From: Chlorokybus atmophyticus
Lineage: Eukaryota > Streptophyta > Chlorokybophyceae > Chlorokybales > Chlorokybaceae
Assembly: GCA_009103225.1 (NCBI GenBank)
Contig: RHPI01000585.1
Location: 255,803-319,802 of the forward strand
Length of the DNA: 64,000 bases
Direction: 5' to 3'
This document shows positions 1-11,719 of this stretch, in pieces; position 1 is the stretch's first letter; the number at the start of each line of letters is the position of its first letter. The position numbers were made by a program, and so were the translations under genes. Under the pieces are notes generated by a model, which worked only from the letters and a program-made list of their open reading frames with translations, had not been told where the DNA came from and did no database searches.

Positions 1-1612
1 ATATTGATGTCGATCAAGAGGTCATGATGCAATAATGCAAATCATGTGGTAACATTGAAATCCATAGATATTGATATACAGTTGATAAGTTATTAATCGC
101 AAAGTCCATCTTGTACCCTTATCCTCGTCAGCCATTGTGAGCAGATCACGATACTGCTCCTCTCTAAATCTTCTTGTTGCGTAGCTAGCATTATGCAAAT
201 CATTGATAGACATGTTTTTAAGAGGAGAATTATCATCAACATGATTTGTGTCATTGGCCCAGAATGGAAGCGTAAAAGCTGATACATAGATGTTACATGT
301 GTAATGCATGCTTAATGCTCCACTCAAAATAAGCATTGATGTATTGAAAATAGCACGAGACGGAAAGCTATGTGACACTCACAGCCTGTCAGATGTTTCG
401 TGAGCGTGCATTTTGTTTATTAACGAACTAATCATCAATCATAGACGCATGTACCATAAACTAAAGACAAGTGACGTACATCGTTTACATACGCATGAAC
501 TCGACGTTGCAAGAACTACATTACAACAGTAAGACATGTCCGGATACACGGCAAGGTACTCATATCGAGCAATTTTTGCATATGCTGATATCATTTTATA
601 AGTTGCCACTGAAAGAGAAATTTATTTCTTTCTTCAAAGCCGCACGCAAATGTAACCAAAAAGGTAGTTTTAACCGTTTGTACTACCTAAGTTACCATCC
701 ATGTGTACTTTCTGTTGTTGAATTTACAACACCCAACAAAACCGTTGATTTGTGTAATTGCGTATGTGCATCAACTGTTTTTTACCTTTATATAAAGGCA
801 ACATGCGCTAACACACTTATGGAAAAAAAAAGACAAAGTATGATCAATAACCGGTTATACTATTTGACAGGATAACGACAGAATGCTGCAATATTTCCAT
901 GTCCTAAACATTTGATACTTCTTCAGCTGTTTCAAAGTTTGCAAAGGCATTGCCTTCTGAGAACTAGTCGCAAAACAAATGTTTGTTGTAAGGCCGCGCT
1001 TGATAAGACACCATATAATCGTTACGCCTCTTCTCAGCGTAGCCCCTTTTCCTTACGATGACCGAGATGGTTGTTACATATGCTCAACGAATGTGATCAG
1101 TATATCAGCAATTCATAGTGCTTTTTAATCAAGTTACCAACCAGAGGATGTTTTCGCACATAGCAATGGTAATAGTTCAAGAAGCTCGTGCAGTATTGCC
1201 ATTGCTACCTGCCTTAAACAAGTTGTAAAAAGCATCCGCGTGTTATGATTCGCTTCGACTTGCAAGTTGTACATGTAAGATGTCGCCATGTGTACATGAC
1301 ACATTCGAACTCTGGTTGAATCAGCCTTATGGCCAGGCCAAGAGCTCTTAACCTAGCTTGAAGCTTGAAGTCATCATGTGCATCAGGTGTAAATTGTGAT
1401 ATATCATGCACAACCATGCGCATGTAGAATGCATAGCAAGGCAAATAGAGCAAGCACAACAAACAGAGGCATTGAATTTCACACCATCTACTCGCTACCT
1501 TAATCTCACCCCCTGATTGCGTGGCTTTGCTCCCAATGCAACTTCACAGCCCCAGTACTGAGCGGAAGCGCTGTGCTTATTTAGCGTCGCAGCCGAGGCG
1601 GCGGCGGCCACG
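1..1612. other. No recognised gene; AT-rich flank
   Basis: I recognise nothing here. A 118-codon open frame lies on the minus strand at 22-378 and a 134-codon open frame on the plus strand at 471-875. Neither shows a known motif, low-complexity bias or convincing splice context, and in AT-rich DNA frames of this length arise by chance. GC content rises sharply at about 1.56 kb, where the leader of the next gene begins. Confidence 0.5.
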
Positions 1613-3751
1613 ATGGCAGCGGCGTCGCTAAGAACGTCGACGTCGACGCCAGACCTGACATGGCGCGAGGAGAGGAGGAGGAGGCAGACACTGCTGTGTG
1701 CTACTCCCCCATCGGTGGTGCGTGCGTACGAGTGTGGGTGTGCGTATGTGTGTACGATAGCTTCGGAGGTTAGTGCATCCATTGTTGCTTCGCACGCTGT
1801 TAAGTATGTCTGTCTGAGCACCACAGCACATGCATCAATACTGCTTAGCACACGTAGCAGCACACACAAGTATGCCTGCACCAGCGCAAACGCTGAGAAC
1901 ACCGATATGTCGATATGTGCGTGTATGGAAAACTCCAGAGCGATACATGCTGCATGCATGCAATTGTGTGGCCGTTGAGCTACATCGCAGCAGCGGTGCC
2001 ACTGCCCAATTGGTGACCAGCATACATATAAATATCATGCCAAGGGCATGTCCGAGAGCTGCATGCACACATCCGCTTCAGATCTGCACATGCAAACACC
2101 TAGACTTGGCTTGCAGAAGAAACATATCGCTGCTTCTGCTTCCGCACGCACCTTCACAGTGCCCGCCTCCTCGCCCCTAACGCCGTCGTCTACGTCGACA
2201 CCACTGTCGTCATCAGCAACATCGTTTACGACTTCAATGACTCCCCCTGAATCCGACTCCACACCTTCGGCATCACCTTCGTCCAACACCGCATCCCCGT
2301 CAAGATGGTCCGAGCTTGACTTTGCCAGATTGCGTGCTGCTGGTCTGGTGAGTCGGTCAGCTTTGTCGGTCTCTCTTAACTGCCAATGCTGCGCGCGCCT
2401 GGTGGGCTGAGAGTGTGTGTGAATGCGCAGCCGGCGTACGACTTTCGGGGTGTGACCGTGAGCGAGGGCGATGCAGGGGAAGCCGTGAGCATGCTGCAGC
2501 AATTTCTCCTTGCTACAGGTAAGCAGGTGAGTGCACAGCGTGGGCGCCAGCAGCTCTGCACCTGTTTGGCAATATGGCGCTCACCGCGAGTGCGTCTGCG
2601 TGAACTCATGGGTGCGGGTGGTGTCCACCACAGGCCACTATCAGTCGGAGCATGGGATCACGGGCTACTTTGGGCCCGCCACACGCCAAGCGCTCGCGCA
2701 TTGGCAGGTGCGTAAGTCCATGCACATGGACATCTGCGTGCTATGATGCAGCTAAACGCTGGAGCAGGCACTCACATGTATAAGTTGCCGCAGGCAGAGG
2801 TGGGGTTGCCGTCCGCGGGCATCTTTGGCAGGACATCTCGCGCTGCATACGAACGGTGGCTGGTAAGTGTACGGCAATATGCGCATGCTCATGGTTACGC
2901 ACAATGCAGCATTGTGCAACAGCGAATGCGTGCGGCTACAGGAATCCGAGTGGCGGAAGCAGGAACAAGCCACGATGGTTTCACACGAGGATCAACCAGA
3001 TGCTGTGGTTGTCCCGCACTTGAGCACGAGCATGTCCGTCACACATGAGACGCATGTCAATGTGATGACTGCGCCCTCGCAACATCGTCAGGTGCGGCGG
3101 CATGCGTGTCGACGAGCAGTTGCTGCGAACTGTGCAACCACGCGCGCCACTGCTGCTTGATGATGCATGCAGGCTGCAGGGCCGTCATTTGCCCCATGGC
3201 CAGTGTGGATCTCCTTCGCATCCATGGTAGTGCTCGCCTGCGTGATGTTTCGATTCTGCTTTTCCAAGATCACCAAGCTGACCGTGAGTGGATACTTTTA
3301 GTCACGCGCACACATTGTACAATGGTGTTGCTTGCAACACCTGCTGTGACCACCAGTGGTGACGCCTGAACAGTTGCAGAGTCGCATAGACCGCGATCTG
3401 GCATTCACAAGCACCGCAGGCAAAAAGCGGTGAGCACAGCACATAGTGAGGTCCACTGTCGATACGTGCGTGCGTGCGTGCGCGTGTGTGTGTGAGTCAA
3501 GGCTGGCTGTATGGGCAGGAGAAAGCGGCTCAAAGACGCACTGTCACAAACTTTGCAGGTAATATGGCTGTGCTGTACAAGGAACTGCGCGTACATCTGC
3601 AATCAGTGCATATGTTCAAGAATAATTTGACCTGCAGGAAAGGGCGTCAGCTGCAATACTGGACCAGCATGCAGACAAATCAAAGCGCAAGCGAAGACCG
3701 CCCAGCCGGAAAGAGGCACAGGAGAATGGATCAGATCAGACAGTTGACTGA
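1613..3751 (+). CDS. Peptidoglycan-binding-like domain membrane protein, 10 exons
   Basis: Hand-built model of 343 aa. Exons: 1613-1717, 2117-2347, 2431-2518, 2634-2707, 2794-2862, 2942-3091, 3173-3283, 3380-3429, 3519-3558, 3638-3751. All introns are GT-AG and the reading phase is continuous through every join. The start is ATG in a strong context (gccacgATGG). Residues 1-110 are Ser/Thr/Ala/Arg-rich and look like an organelle transit peptide plus linker. Residues 113-185 form one PGBD_1-type fold, with GDAGEAVSMLQ, GITGYFGPATRQAL and GLPSAGIFG in the usual order. Residues 190-239 are a polar linker. Residues 248-269 (WPVWISFASMVVLACVMF) form one membrane helix. The tail (277-343) is basic and ends in KSKRKRRPPSRK and an acidic stop region. 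In plants this domain occurs in plastid proteins such as pTAC5, so plastid membrane location is inferred. No zinc finger is seen, so orthology to pTAC5 is not claimed. The alternative acceptor at 3374 adds two residues. Confidence 0.8.
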
Positions 3752-4160
3752 CGAGGCAACCGTCATGAGGAAATGCCATTGCGTGTGTGTTACACTGCAG
3801 CACAGCCTGCGTCAAATAGGGAAACTAAACCTGGCCACGAGCACGCACACAACAAATCACAGTTCAGGGTCGGTACAGGGCATGTGTGCAGCGCAAGGCT
3901 GGGTCACAGAGCAGAAAAATAGAACAGGAGTGTGCCTCTACTCAACACAGGCCCCTGTTAACAACCTACAAGGGTCCACGATGTGTGCGTGTTTGCGTGG
4001 GCCTGCCATGTGCTACTAACGAAACTACTTGATGTGCACTGTCAAATGGAGGATAGACGCAAACAAGTCAAGTATACACAGCAACTATGGTACATTGGAC
4101 GAAGGTGCGCCAGAGAGGAGCGCCTACACAGCAATGGCCATCGGAACCATTGATGTGCAA

Positions 4161-4178
4161 GGCACCTAGTTAGGTGCC
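4161..4178. repeat. Short hairpin between convergent genes
   Basis: Perfect 8-bp arms (ggcaccta / taggtgcc) separated by two bases. It lies 16 bp beyond the CID gene stop and about 400 bp beyond the stop of the peptidoglycan-binding gene, in the tail-to-tail spacer. It could sit in the 3' UTR of one or both transcripts. No function is assigned. Confidence 0.4.
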
Positions 4179-4193
4179 AATGGTGCAATGCGA

Positions 4194-5826
4194 TCAATTC
4201 CGGTGATGATGTTGCTGACGAGGAGAACGCTGGCGCACAGGCGTCTTTGATGGACTAACCCTGCACCAATGAGCACACAACGTTAGGGCCCAGAGGGCGC
4301 TGTGTGCAGCAAAGTTAGAGCAGTATGTAGCAAGAAGTACAAACACAAACATACCGAATTGGCATGGAGCCCAAAATTGCGCCGCTGCAATTGAGTGCAG
4401 CCATCGCGCTCTCAGCCTGCAACATGACCATATTCAGCAACAATGCAACTTAGTTGTTATTCTACCATGTGCAACGTACCAGAACAAACTCTACAAACGC
4501 TATCCGCGTGTCATGATCGTAATCACCCAGCAACCGAGACCGGGACACCTGCAGTCATTGCAATTAGGTGAGCAGATATCAGATGACCTGCGCGAACATA
4601 CATTACAGTTTTGACGACACTCACCTCGCCACACAGCTGTTCAAAGAATGCCTTGACATCCTGCTGATTGACCTTTTTATCAATGTTGGCCACGTAAACA
4701 GTGCGAGCACACTGCCCGCGTTCTTCTTTGGACTGTGGAAGGTAGGTGGGGTTGACAGGCAGGATAGCCGTCTTTGAGGGCAGTACCCGCACCGGATAGT
4801 AGCCAAGCACGGTGCCAGCGAGCCCGAGAGCCGCCCATGCGCTGGCCTCACAAGAAAACTCGACAAAGGCAAACCTCAGCACACTGCAAATGTGCATAGT
4901 ACACACAAAAAGTTGGTCAACAAGAAAACAACCAAAGTTCTGTTCACCAGCAAGTTACTGGGGGGCGCACCGCAGTGCAGGTTGGGTTACTTGCCTGTTG
5001 GGATCGCCACATACTCTGCAATCCACCACTTGACCGCAAGTGCTGAATAGTGCTGCGAGCTGCTCTTCAGTGACCTGGATGGCATGAAGAGAGAAAGCTT
5101 AAGTAGCGTGACACAGCTTGACTAAGTTGAAAGCACCTACACGCAGTACGTTGACATGTGGCACAAAACCCTGCCAAGATGACCTAGCAAAGAATGCTGC
5201 AACTGAGACTACAATTGATGACCAGAACTGACCGTAGTGCACAATGCTACATGGCGTGCTCTGCACCTGCTGGTCAATGTCGCTGACATACACCGTGCGG
5301 CGGATGCTGTCCTCACGCTCTGCAGTAAGGGTCTGCGGCTTGGGTTGTTTCTCTCCCCGCTGCCCGCGGCGTCCGCGGCTGCCTTTGCTGCTCTTGTTGC
5401 TGCCACTGTCGCTGTCGCGCCCACTCCGAGGAGGCACAAATTCCTGCAATAGCAATCGTTTGGCAAACGGTTGCGGACAGCCAGTAGCAAGCAGACACTG
5501 AGCAGTCGTGGCTACGGAGTACACCTCCTGGCACACGCTCTTACAGCCATCCAAGCAGCAGAAAAAGCTTGCAGCGAGTGTACCTGTGCAGCTGGGTTGA
5601 GCTTGGACATGAGACGCTCCAGCTCGCCAATGCTGGTGTCATTGTCGTGGGCCTCATTGTGTACACGGCGCCCAATGCGGCCGCTGAACGACCGCTCACA
5701 GACGATCCCTTGGTGCAGCGGGAGCAGCTGCTGCGCAAGCCTGGAGTCAGCCTGCTGCTGGGGCTGCTGGGGCTGGACGTCTGCAGCGACGTCCTGCCTG
5801 CCGGGAGCTGGCGCCGTCGTCGCCAT
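4194..5826 (-). CDS. CID-type PABP-interacting RNA-binding protein (PAM2 + two RRMs), 7 exons
   Basis: Exons on the minus strand: 5826-5584, 5443-5267, 5074-4995, 4883-4625, 4548-4480, 4416-4355, 4260-4194, giving 318 aa, close to the land-plant CID8-13 family. All phases join. The intron after 4995 uses a GC donor (ag|gcaagt); the others are GT-AG. Residues 1-72 are Gln/Ala-rich. A PAM2 motif (SKLNPAAQ then EFVPPR, about 74-87) should bind the MLLE domain of poly(A)-binding protein. A basic Ser/Gly/Arg linker follows (88-120). RRM1 (about 130-203) has RTVYVSDID and RFAFVEF as RNP2 and RNP1. The hallmark linker VRVLPSKTAILPVNPTYLP follows. RRM2 (about 227-300) has RTVYVANIDKKV, GDYDHDTRIAFVEF and VSPSKTPVR at its end. 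The family is cytoplasmic or nuclear and is linked to mRNA metabolism. The start at 5826 has a good ATG context (tccATGGCG). Confidence 0.9.
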
Positions 5827-6389
5827 GGACACGCCCCGCCCAGGCCGAGCCTAGCAAGGCGGAGGGGTGCCGCACATGGCCTACTTCTACTACTCCTACA
5901 CAATTACAGCACTGCTCGCACACTGGACAGACGACCTGGCTTTAAACTTTAGCACTGACTGGCCCGTCCCACGCAAGCAAGCTGCACCGAATGCGAGAGA
6001 GTGTCAACACACACTCCCGCCTGCGGCCGCCGCGGCGCGCTCACACTTTCGGATGAACACTGCCAGCTGGCACTGACGCACACAGGGCCGGGCCAAACCC
6101 TAATGACAAACACTGGAGATCCAGCAATCCGGTCCGCAATGGATGGCTGATTTCCCGCCCTCCTCCGCCTTTGCGCTCCTGGCCTGCACCACCACCGACC
6201 CTGCCCCCGCCGCCGCCCACAGGTTGCCACACTATCGTCGCCGGGAGCGAGCGACGAGACGCGATGGAATTGCCGGTTTTATGACCGGTGCTGTGCTCAA
6301 GCCTCGTCTGACACATTTCGAGGGATCTACCCGGAACGGTGGATGACAACTGCGAATCTGCCCACTTAATGACCGAAACGTGACTGGCA
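5827..6389. promoter_or_regulatory. Putative bidirectional promoter with telo-box
   Basis: This GC-rich 560-bp spacer separates the CID gene start (minus) from a possible gene start at 6390 (plus). It contains AAACCCTAA at 6095-6103, a telo-box. Telo-boxes are enriched in plant promoters of translation-related genes, which suits a PABP-interacting protein. No TATA box is obvious on either strand. The promoter role rests on position and the motif only. Confidence 0.4.
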
Positions 6390-7064
6390 ATGGCCGCCGC
6401 GCCCCTTCCTCACGCCGGACGTCCATTGCACCTTCACTCTACCTGCCTTGCGCATCCTGTCGCGTTTCAACCGTGCAAGACGACACGGCAAGAGCGCGAC
6501 CTGCCTTTACAACGCAATCAACTGGCCGAAGCTGCAAGAATCGGTGCGCAGTAGAAGCTGCGATGGAATGTGAATTGGTAGCGATCTCCTTGTCAGACTC
6601 ATCCACCTCTGGCGACAGGGGCGGCGTCATGTCACGCGTCGAGCAGTCATGCATCACAGCGCCGGAAATCTATTGCCACTTCAGCAAGGTTTGCAACGGT
6701 TAAACACTCTCCTTGAGAGGCTTGCGGCGAGAGTTGGGCTTGTGGCGCATTCCATGAGTCTCGTCTCAGCTTAGGCCATTGTGGGATGGCACCATTGGGG
6801 CGACTGCTGTTTCCAAGCGTGTGAGTGGGGCGCGTGCTGTGCGACGAATTGTTGTCGAATTTTTCTGTTCCAGCTAAAGTTGCGAGGAGTCGGCCGCGAG
6901 TCGCAAGCAACGCGTGGCCACCGCGGCTGCTCAGGGTCCCTGTCTCGCTTGGCGCAACCGCGCGTGCTGCTGTGGAGGCCTACAACGACAGCGTCGTCGC
7001 CGGCAGCAATGCCGTCGCGGCATGGCTCGCCAGCAACGACATGTCATGGCAGCGCTGCTGCTAA
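6390..7064 (+). CDS. Possible small two-exon gene, unknown function
   Basis: Candidate model with exons 6390-6543 and 6874-7064, joined in phase 1 across a 330-bp GT-AG intron (gtgcgc ... ttccag), giving 114 aa. The first exon begins ATGGCCGCC and would hit a stop within three codons of the donor if unspliced. The second exon is GC-rich with protein-like composition (ARAAVEAYNDSVVAGSNAVA, then a Trp-containing end and a stop). The N-terminus (MAAAPLPHAGRPLHLHST) could be a transit peptide. No family is recognised. The support is open frame, splice consensus and head-to-head position with the CID gene, so this may be wrong in detail or not a gene. Confidence 0.3.
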
Positions 7065-9180
7065 TCACCGGTTGCACCCGTATCCACGCAACATCATCGC
7101 GCATCCTACAATGGCTCGATAACTTTGGGTCACTTAAGAACAACTTGTCTCGCGCGGTTATATCGTAAGCACTTCCGAAAATTCATTGTAATTGTAATAA
7201 ATAAGACCCAAGCAAGCTGATAAGCCCTACATAAAGAAGCTAATCAGCGCTATACTGTTTAACATGTCAGCTATATGGTTATTGTTCTTGATATGATAAC
7301 CAATGTGCAATTTGGCCCTCTTGCATTGTAAGAATCAAAACATAACATGTGAAGCACTAGCAGAAATTAATCACTTTTATTTTTGTGATATGTTGAAGTA
7401 GGCATGCTATTGTCCAATAATACGTAATGTGAATTACACAAACGCGTTATTATAATAGGACCCATTACACTCATGTCACATGATGTATGTTGCACAAATA
7501 TATTGCACCATAATGATTGCAAATGATTATTGCAATATTAAATTAACATGTATTGTTAAAGTGTAAATTACTTTGCGTAACTTATTCGGCAGATGGCCCT
7601 TGATGTCACGTCCAAAGAACTGGCGAGAGCCATTTTCGTGTTACTTATGTGGTACAAAAACGAGGATTCCGTGTAGTTTAGTTGTGTAGTACTTTACGTA
7701 TGTGCTAATGAAATTAACTTTTGCACACTTAATGTGCAAAGGCACTGTAGCTACACATCGGCACTGTCTACTAGCAAGCACAGGGCTGGTCGGTGTCATA
7801 TGTGTGCCTGCGTATGCATATGGTTGCATATGTGTGCATGTGTCCGCATATGAGTCATATGCATGGACATGGGTGATGTGTGCGTATGTATAAGGTTCCA
7901 GTCTGGTGTGATCAGTCAAAGACATTTACAATGTCGGAGGTTGCTGTGTAATCAGTCCTTAACGTTAAATCACATATCAATGAGATAATGTGGCAGTCCA
8001 AGATATGAGTATGTTCAATGCAGCTTGGACAAGGCAAGCAGCCTTAGACTCAGATGTTCAAGGTTAGAGAGCAGCAAAGAAAGGGTATATGAACGGCCTC
8101 GACATATGTAGAGGCAGCTCAGCATGTGTACACCCGTCTCTTGTTTGAGGGGTGCCTAGTTTGGTTGTTCAAGGGGCTCTCCCTCTCATCTTGTTTGGGT
8201 GTAATGTCCATGGTAGCCTTGCACGAGAGTGGGGTGTGGGTGGGTGGGTGCGAGCTGAGTAAAGAGCTTGCCGTCCATCCTCTCTTTCCCGTTGCGGTGC
8301 TGGTCATTCGATTATTAAGGAGCTGCACCATGATATGTTCCAAAGCGACGAACACCACCGCGAAAAGGGTTTTTCATCATGCTATCCTGTCCCCCCCGCT
8401 CATGTTAAATAGCAAAAAGTGCAGCGGATTGTATGCGCCGTTGAGGTTGCTGATACGCTCCATTGCTCCCCCGTTGTATGACATGTGTATTACAATGAGT
8501 TCAGATGTACATTCCAACCACAGTAGTAATAACATGATAGATGTGCTGCTCAGTAGCCGACCATTGATAGTATTTTGTGTTGGTTTTGCTGCTCATCAAA
8601 ATTGTTCGGATTGAACATTGTCAGCCCTTTAATTGCGATGGGCGCAATATAATGCCGCTTGTCAGGTACTCTGTCCGTTCAATAATCAACCATTTAACCT
8701 GCGACATCTACTTTATGTATGTCTATTAACTGCATGAACTCGGGGACGAAATTGTTCTCCTATTGCAGGAGATAATGAAGTCGTTAAGCACATCGCGGCA
8801 GCATACTGAACCACATCATCATCTGCATTGGATTACGGCATTTTTTAGCTCCAGTATATACAGCAGCGCAAATTGTGGCATCTGTTTTGCTTGTAGCGGG
8901 CCTATGTGATGGTATAAAGCCCCCTCCACTATGAAAGTTGATACACCGCCCGCGCCAGCAGGGCGTGTTTGGTGTATTATTAACATGATTGTGTCAATGA
9001 AGTATATTAAGCAATTTTCATCAAATAATGACATCGTGTCACTCGGTAACTGCGAGTTATCCTGTAGAACAGGCTTGCCACTGATAGATTGCTGATGTAC
9101 TTTCGCGAGTTCGCTTGAAAGGCTTTAGCAACGTAGTTCTGACCCACAAAATGGTTATGCAATCACATGGAAAACTCAGC
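7065..9180. other. AT-rich intergenic stretch, nothing recognised
   Basis: Composition falls abruptly to AT-rich after the gene island. A 162-codon open frame (8126-8614, plus) has no recognisable motif. A short degenerate CATATG/GTATGCATATG-rich patch lies at about 7795-7890. I see no coding potential I can support. Confidence 0.5.
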
Positions 9181-9189
9181 GTGAACCAT

Positions 9190-9930
9190 AGGTGGTCACG
9201 ACCGTTATGACCATAGTTCATGGCTCTTGACCACACTCACGACCATATGCTCATAGTATCATGTGCACGACACGGGGCTACATACGGTTCACCACCATCA
9301 TTTTGTCCATGGTTTGCAAACTTTACCAATGTAAATATAAATGACAATTACGGCCACTGTGGTGTGAATTGTCAAGGCCAATACGACCCTGCCATTTGCA
9401 CCATGCGTGGTGCTAATACTTATAGCCAGAGCGGCATCACGGTCACATGTATGGTCCACCGTCATCATCATGATGATCTCGTCCATGGTTTGCGAAGCAT
9501 AAAGGTGTTCACACCATCGGGGAAGCACCACCATCAACATGACTGACATGACAGTCACACCACATGTGCATTTAAGAAACATCACCAATATGACTTGGCA
9601 GTCACACCACACATGGTCATCAGTGTCATCATCAGCATGGCTTGACAATCACACCATATGTAGTCGTATGTGTCATCACCAGTACAACTTGACAGTCTCA
9701 CCACATGTGGTGATGCGCATTATCACAGTATGACTTGGCTGTCACACCACTTGTGATCATGAGTGTTACAAACAATATGACACAACTAACACACCATACA
9801 TGGTGCTATCCGTCACGGTCATAAATGCCACACTATTGGTGTCAACATGCAGCACCATATGTTGTGGGCAACAATCACACCATGCATGGTCACCACAGTA
9901 GTACAGCGATATATCACAAGGATTCACACC
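9190..9930. repeat. Decayed tandem repeat array, roughly 55-60 bp period
   Basis: Variants of gacttgacagtcacaccaca followed by tgtggtcat recur at irregular spacing of about 55-65 bp, interleaved with CATCA-rich stretches. At least five recognisable copies lie between 9540 and 9770, with weaker ones on both sides. Each unit contains a short palindrome such as CCACATGTGG. The unit has diverged too far for a clean consensus by eye. Long open frames here are by-products of the repeat. Confidence 0.6.
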
Positions 9931-9979
9931 GATCGCGGCACAGTGACATTGGGCAACTAGCAAATACATGCTATTTAAC

Positions 9980-11109
9980 CATCAGAGTGCGAGTACCTCG
10001 ACTAACTACAAGTACAATGGTCCGCTAGCTCACGCTATCGGCTAGCAACACATAAGTTAACGGCTTGCGGCAATGTGCACAAAGTCTCTTCAAGGGTTGC
10101 CTTAATAAGCTGCATGTACTTAGCATGCCATTGCACTATGGCTTTCTCTCCTTTTTCGCCGACCAAAAGCACCTGTTTTCTTCGGGTGCCCAATTGAATT
10201 CACTTTTTATAAGCAACGCTGACCACCTCGTCGATGCGCTCTCTTGTCGTAAGCAGCAGTGTGGGGTCCTTCACCTGAGTGCCATATGTCACGCGGTGCG
10301 ACACCAAGACATTGTGCAGAATTTAATTTGAGGGGTTGATTGTCACGTCAAAGCAGCTGGCATCTTCTCGTCGACAGTGTAGGCTGCCAAGGGGTCACTG
10401 TTCTGCGCATAGCGCGCTTTGTACCTACGCAGCAACACAACCACAACAAGTGGTTTTTTGTTAACTCACCTTCTTATTGCACAGAGGCACAGCTGCTGGC
10501 GGTGTGTAGGTTTTATCATCTTTGAAGCACCAGTTGAGCGTGTGGGCAACATCGGGGTTTGCGTCCTCAGAGCAGCCTTAGCATGGGCACTTCACCTCGC
10601 TTGCACATAGAAACGCTGGCCATGTGATCTCCCGCCCCACCTGATGGCATAGCGGCATACATATAATAGCACATACTTGGACTGTGGACACAAAGAACCT
10701 TTTAGCATTATATATCTTAGCATCTGCAATGTGTTTGCCTGGATGCATTAATTAACTCTTACATGTTCGCGTAATCATTGCACAAACTCCCCATGGCAGC
10801 CATCCTTCTCTGCTGTTGGCATGCAAATGCGTGCCTGCACAAAAGTGCGAGTCTGAAATGGCCCAGCCCTCTGAGCTTGATGCTATACGAGCGGCAGGGT
10901 GCACCGCTGATGCCGCTAATAATGCCCTTAGCAGCAATTGTCTTGAATGTAGTTGCCCTGGTGTGGCAACAGAAGTGAGCCATACTCAAGACAGTATTCA
11001 TGTGTGCTGCGGCAAACAGTACCTTAATGCAGCAGTTGTTAGCTTTTCATTTAATGGTGGCGCAGTTGCATGGGCTTTGTTTAGCTAGATGCCAAGCATC
11101 ACACCTTTC
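9980..11109. other. No recognised gene
   Basis: Several short open frames of 60-90 codons occur on both strands, including a Cys-rich one at 10816-11088 on the plus strand. None has a motif or splice context I can defend. Confidence 0.45.
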
Positions 11110-11159
11110 AAACCTTTCGACAGTTAGATGCGTTGATGCATCTAACTGTCGAAAGGTTT
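11110..11159. repeat. Perfect 22-bp inverted repeat with 6-base loop
   Basis: The left arm 11110-11131 and right arm 11138-11159 are exact reverse complements around the loop gttgat. The hairpin is isolated, with no flanking repeat, and decay has not touched either arm, suggesting recent origin or constraint. It could be a foldback remnant, a hairpin RNA source or a recombination scar. Confidence 0.85.
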
Positions 11160-11719
11160 AACATTGTGCCTGCAGAGATGGAGCTTGACCCGATGGTGCG
11201 AGCTCGTTTGTCCCTCGCCGCCTGTTTGCGCTCAATCGCGGCTTAAGCCGTTGCCATTGCCGCAATTGCAGAAGTTAATAACCTTCTCCGTAAAGTGTCT
11301 ATGTATCCGCATTACACGCGTGGACTGTATTAGTGCTTGCATGGAGACATGGCAATTGCAATACATGCAGCATGCAAGTTCACAGTTAACATGTGCGACT
11401 CACTCTCCTCCCATAGGTTGTACTCTCCTTGGACCAAGGGTTCGTGTTCTTCATTGACCTCCCTAATGCATGCACGCCTCATTTCGATGTCTTGTGCACT
11501 GCTTTAAATGTTCACATGCCTAGTAGAAATGTCGGGGAAGTGCTTCTCGATGGTCTTAGTAACGCCGGCCAAAGCTTGATACACTTGTGCCACATACATA
11601 GCTCGCAAAGCCCTCAAGGACACCTATGCACGAGGCTACTCATATGTCATCTTCCCACAACAGTCAATAGCTAATAACAAGTTGCTCTCAGCTTGCGCTA
11701 GGCTATGCCACTTGAAGCC
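11160..11719. other. No recognised gene before Copia copy 1
   Basis: This interval holds short open frames only (for example 11164-11457 and 11429-11674 on the plus strand) and no motif I recognise. Confidence 0.4.

Noticed and set aside
1495-2502. Minus-strand open frames of about 150 codons overlapping the peptidoglycan-binding gene (1495-1959, 2035-2502)
   Set aside because: They are antisense to exons with continuous phases and a recognisable domain. They owe their openness to the GC-rich composition.
5209-5554. Arg/Ala/Leu-rich frames on both strands over the CID gene
   Set aside because: Shadow frames of exon 2 and the adjacent intron. The CID frame carries PAM2 and RRM1.
8126-8614. 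162-codon plus-strand frame
   Set aside because: No recognised motif, irregular composition, no repeat or splice context. Treated as chance.
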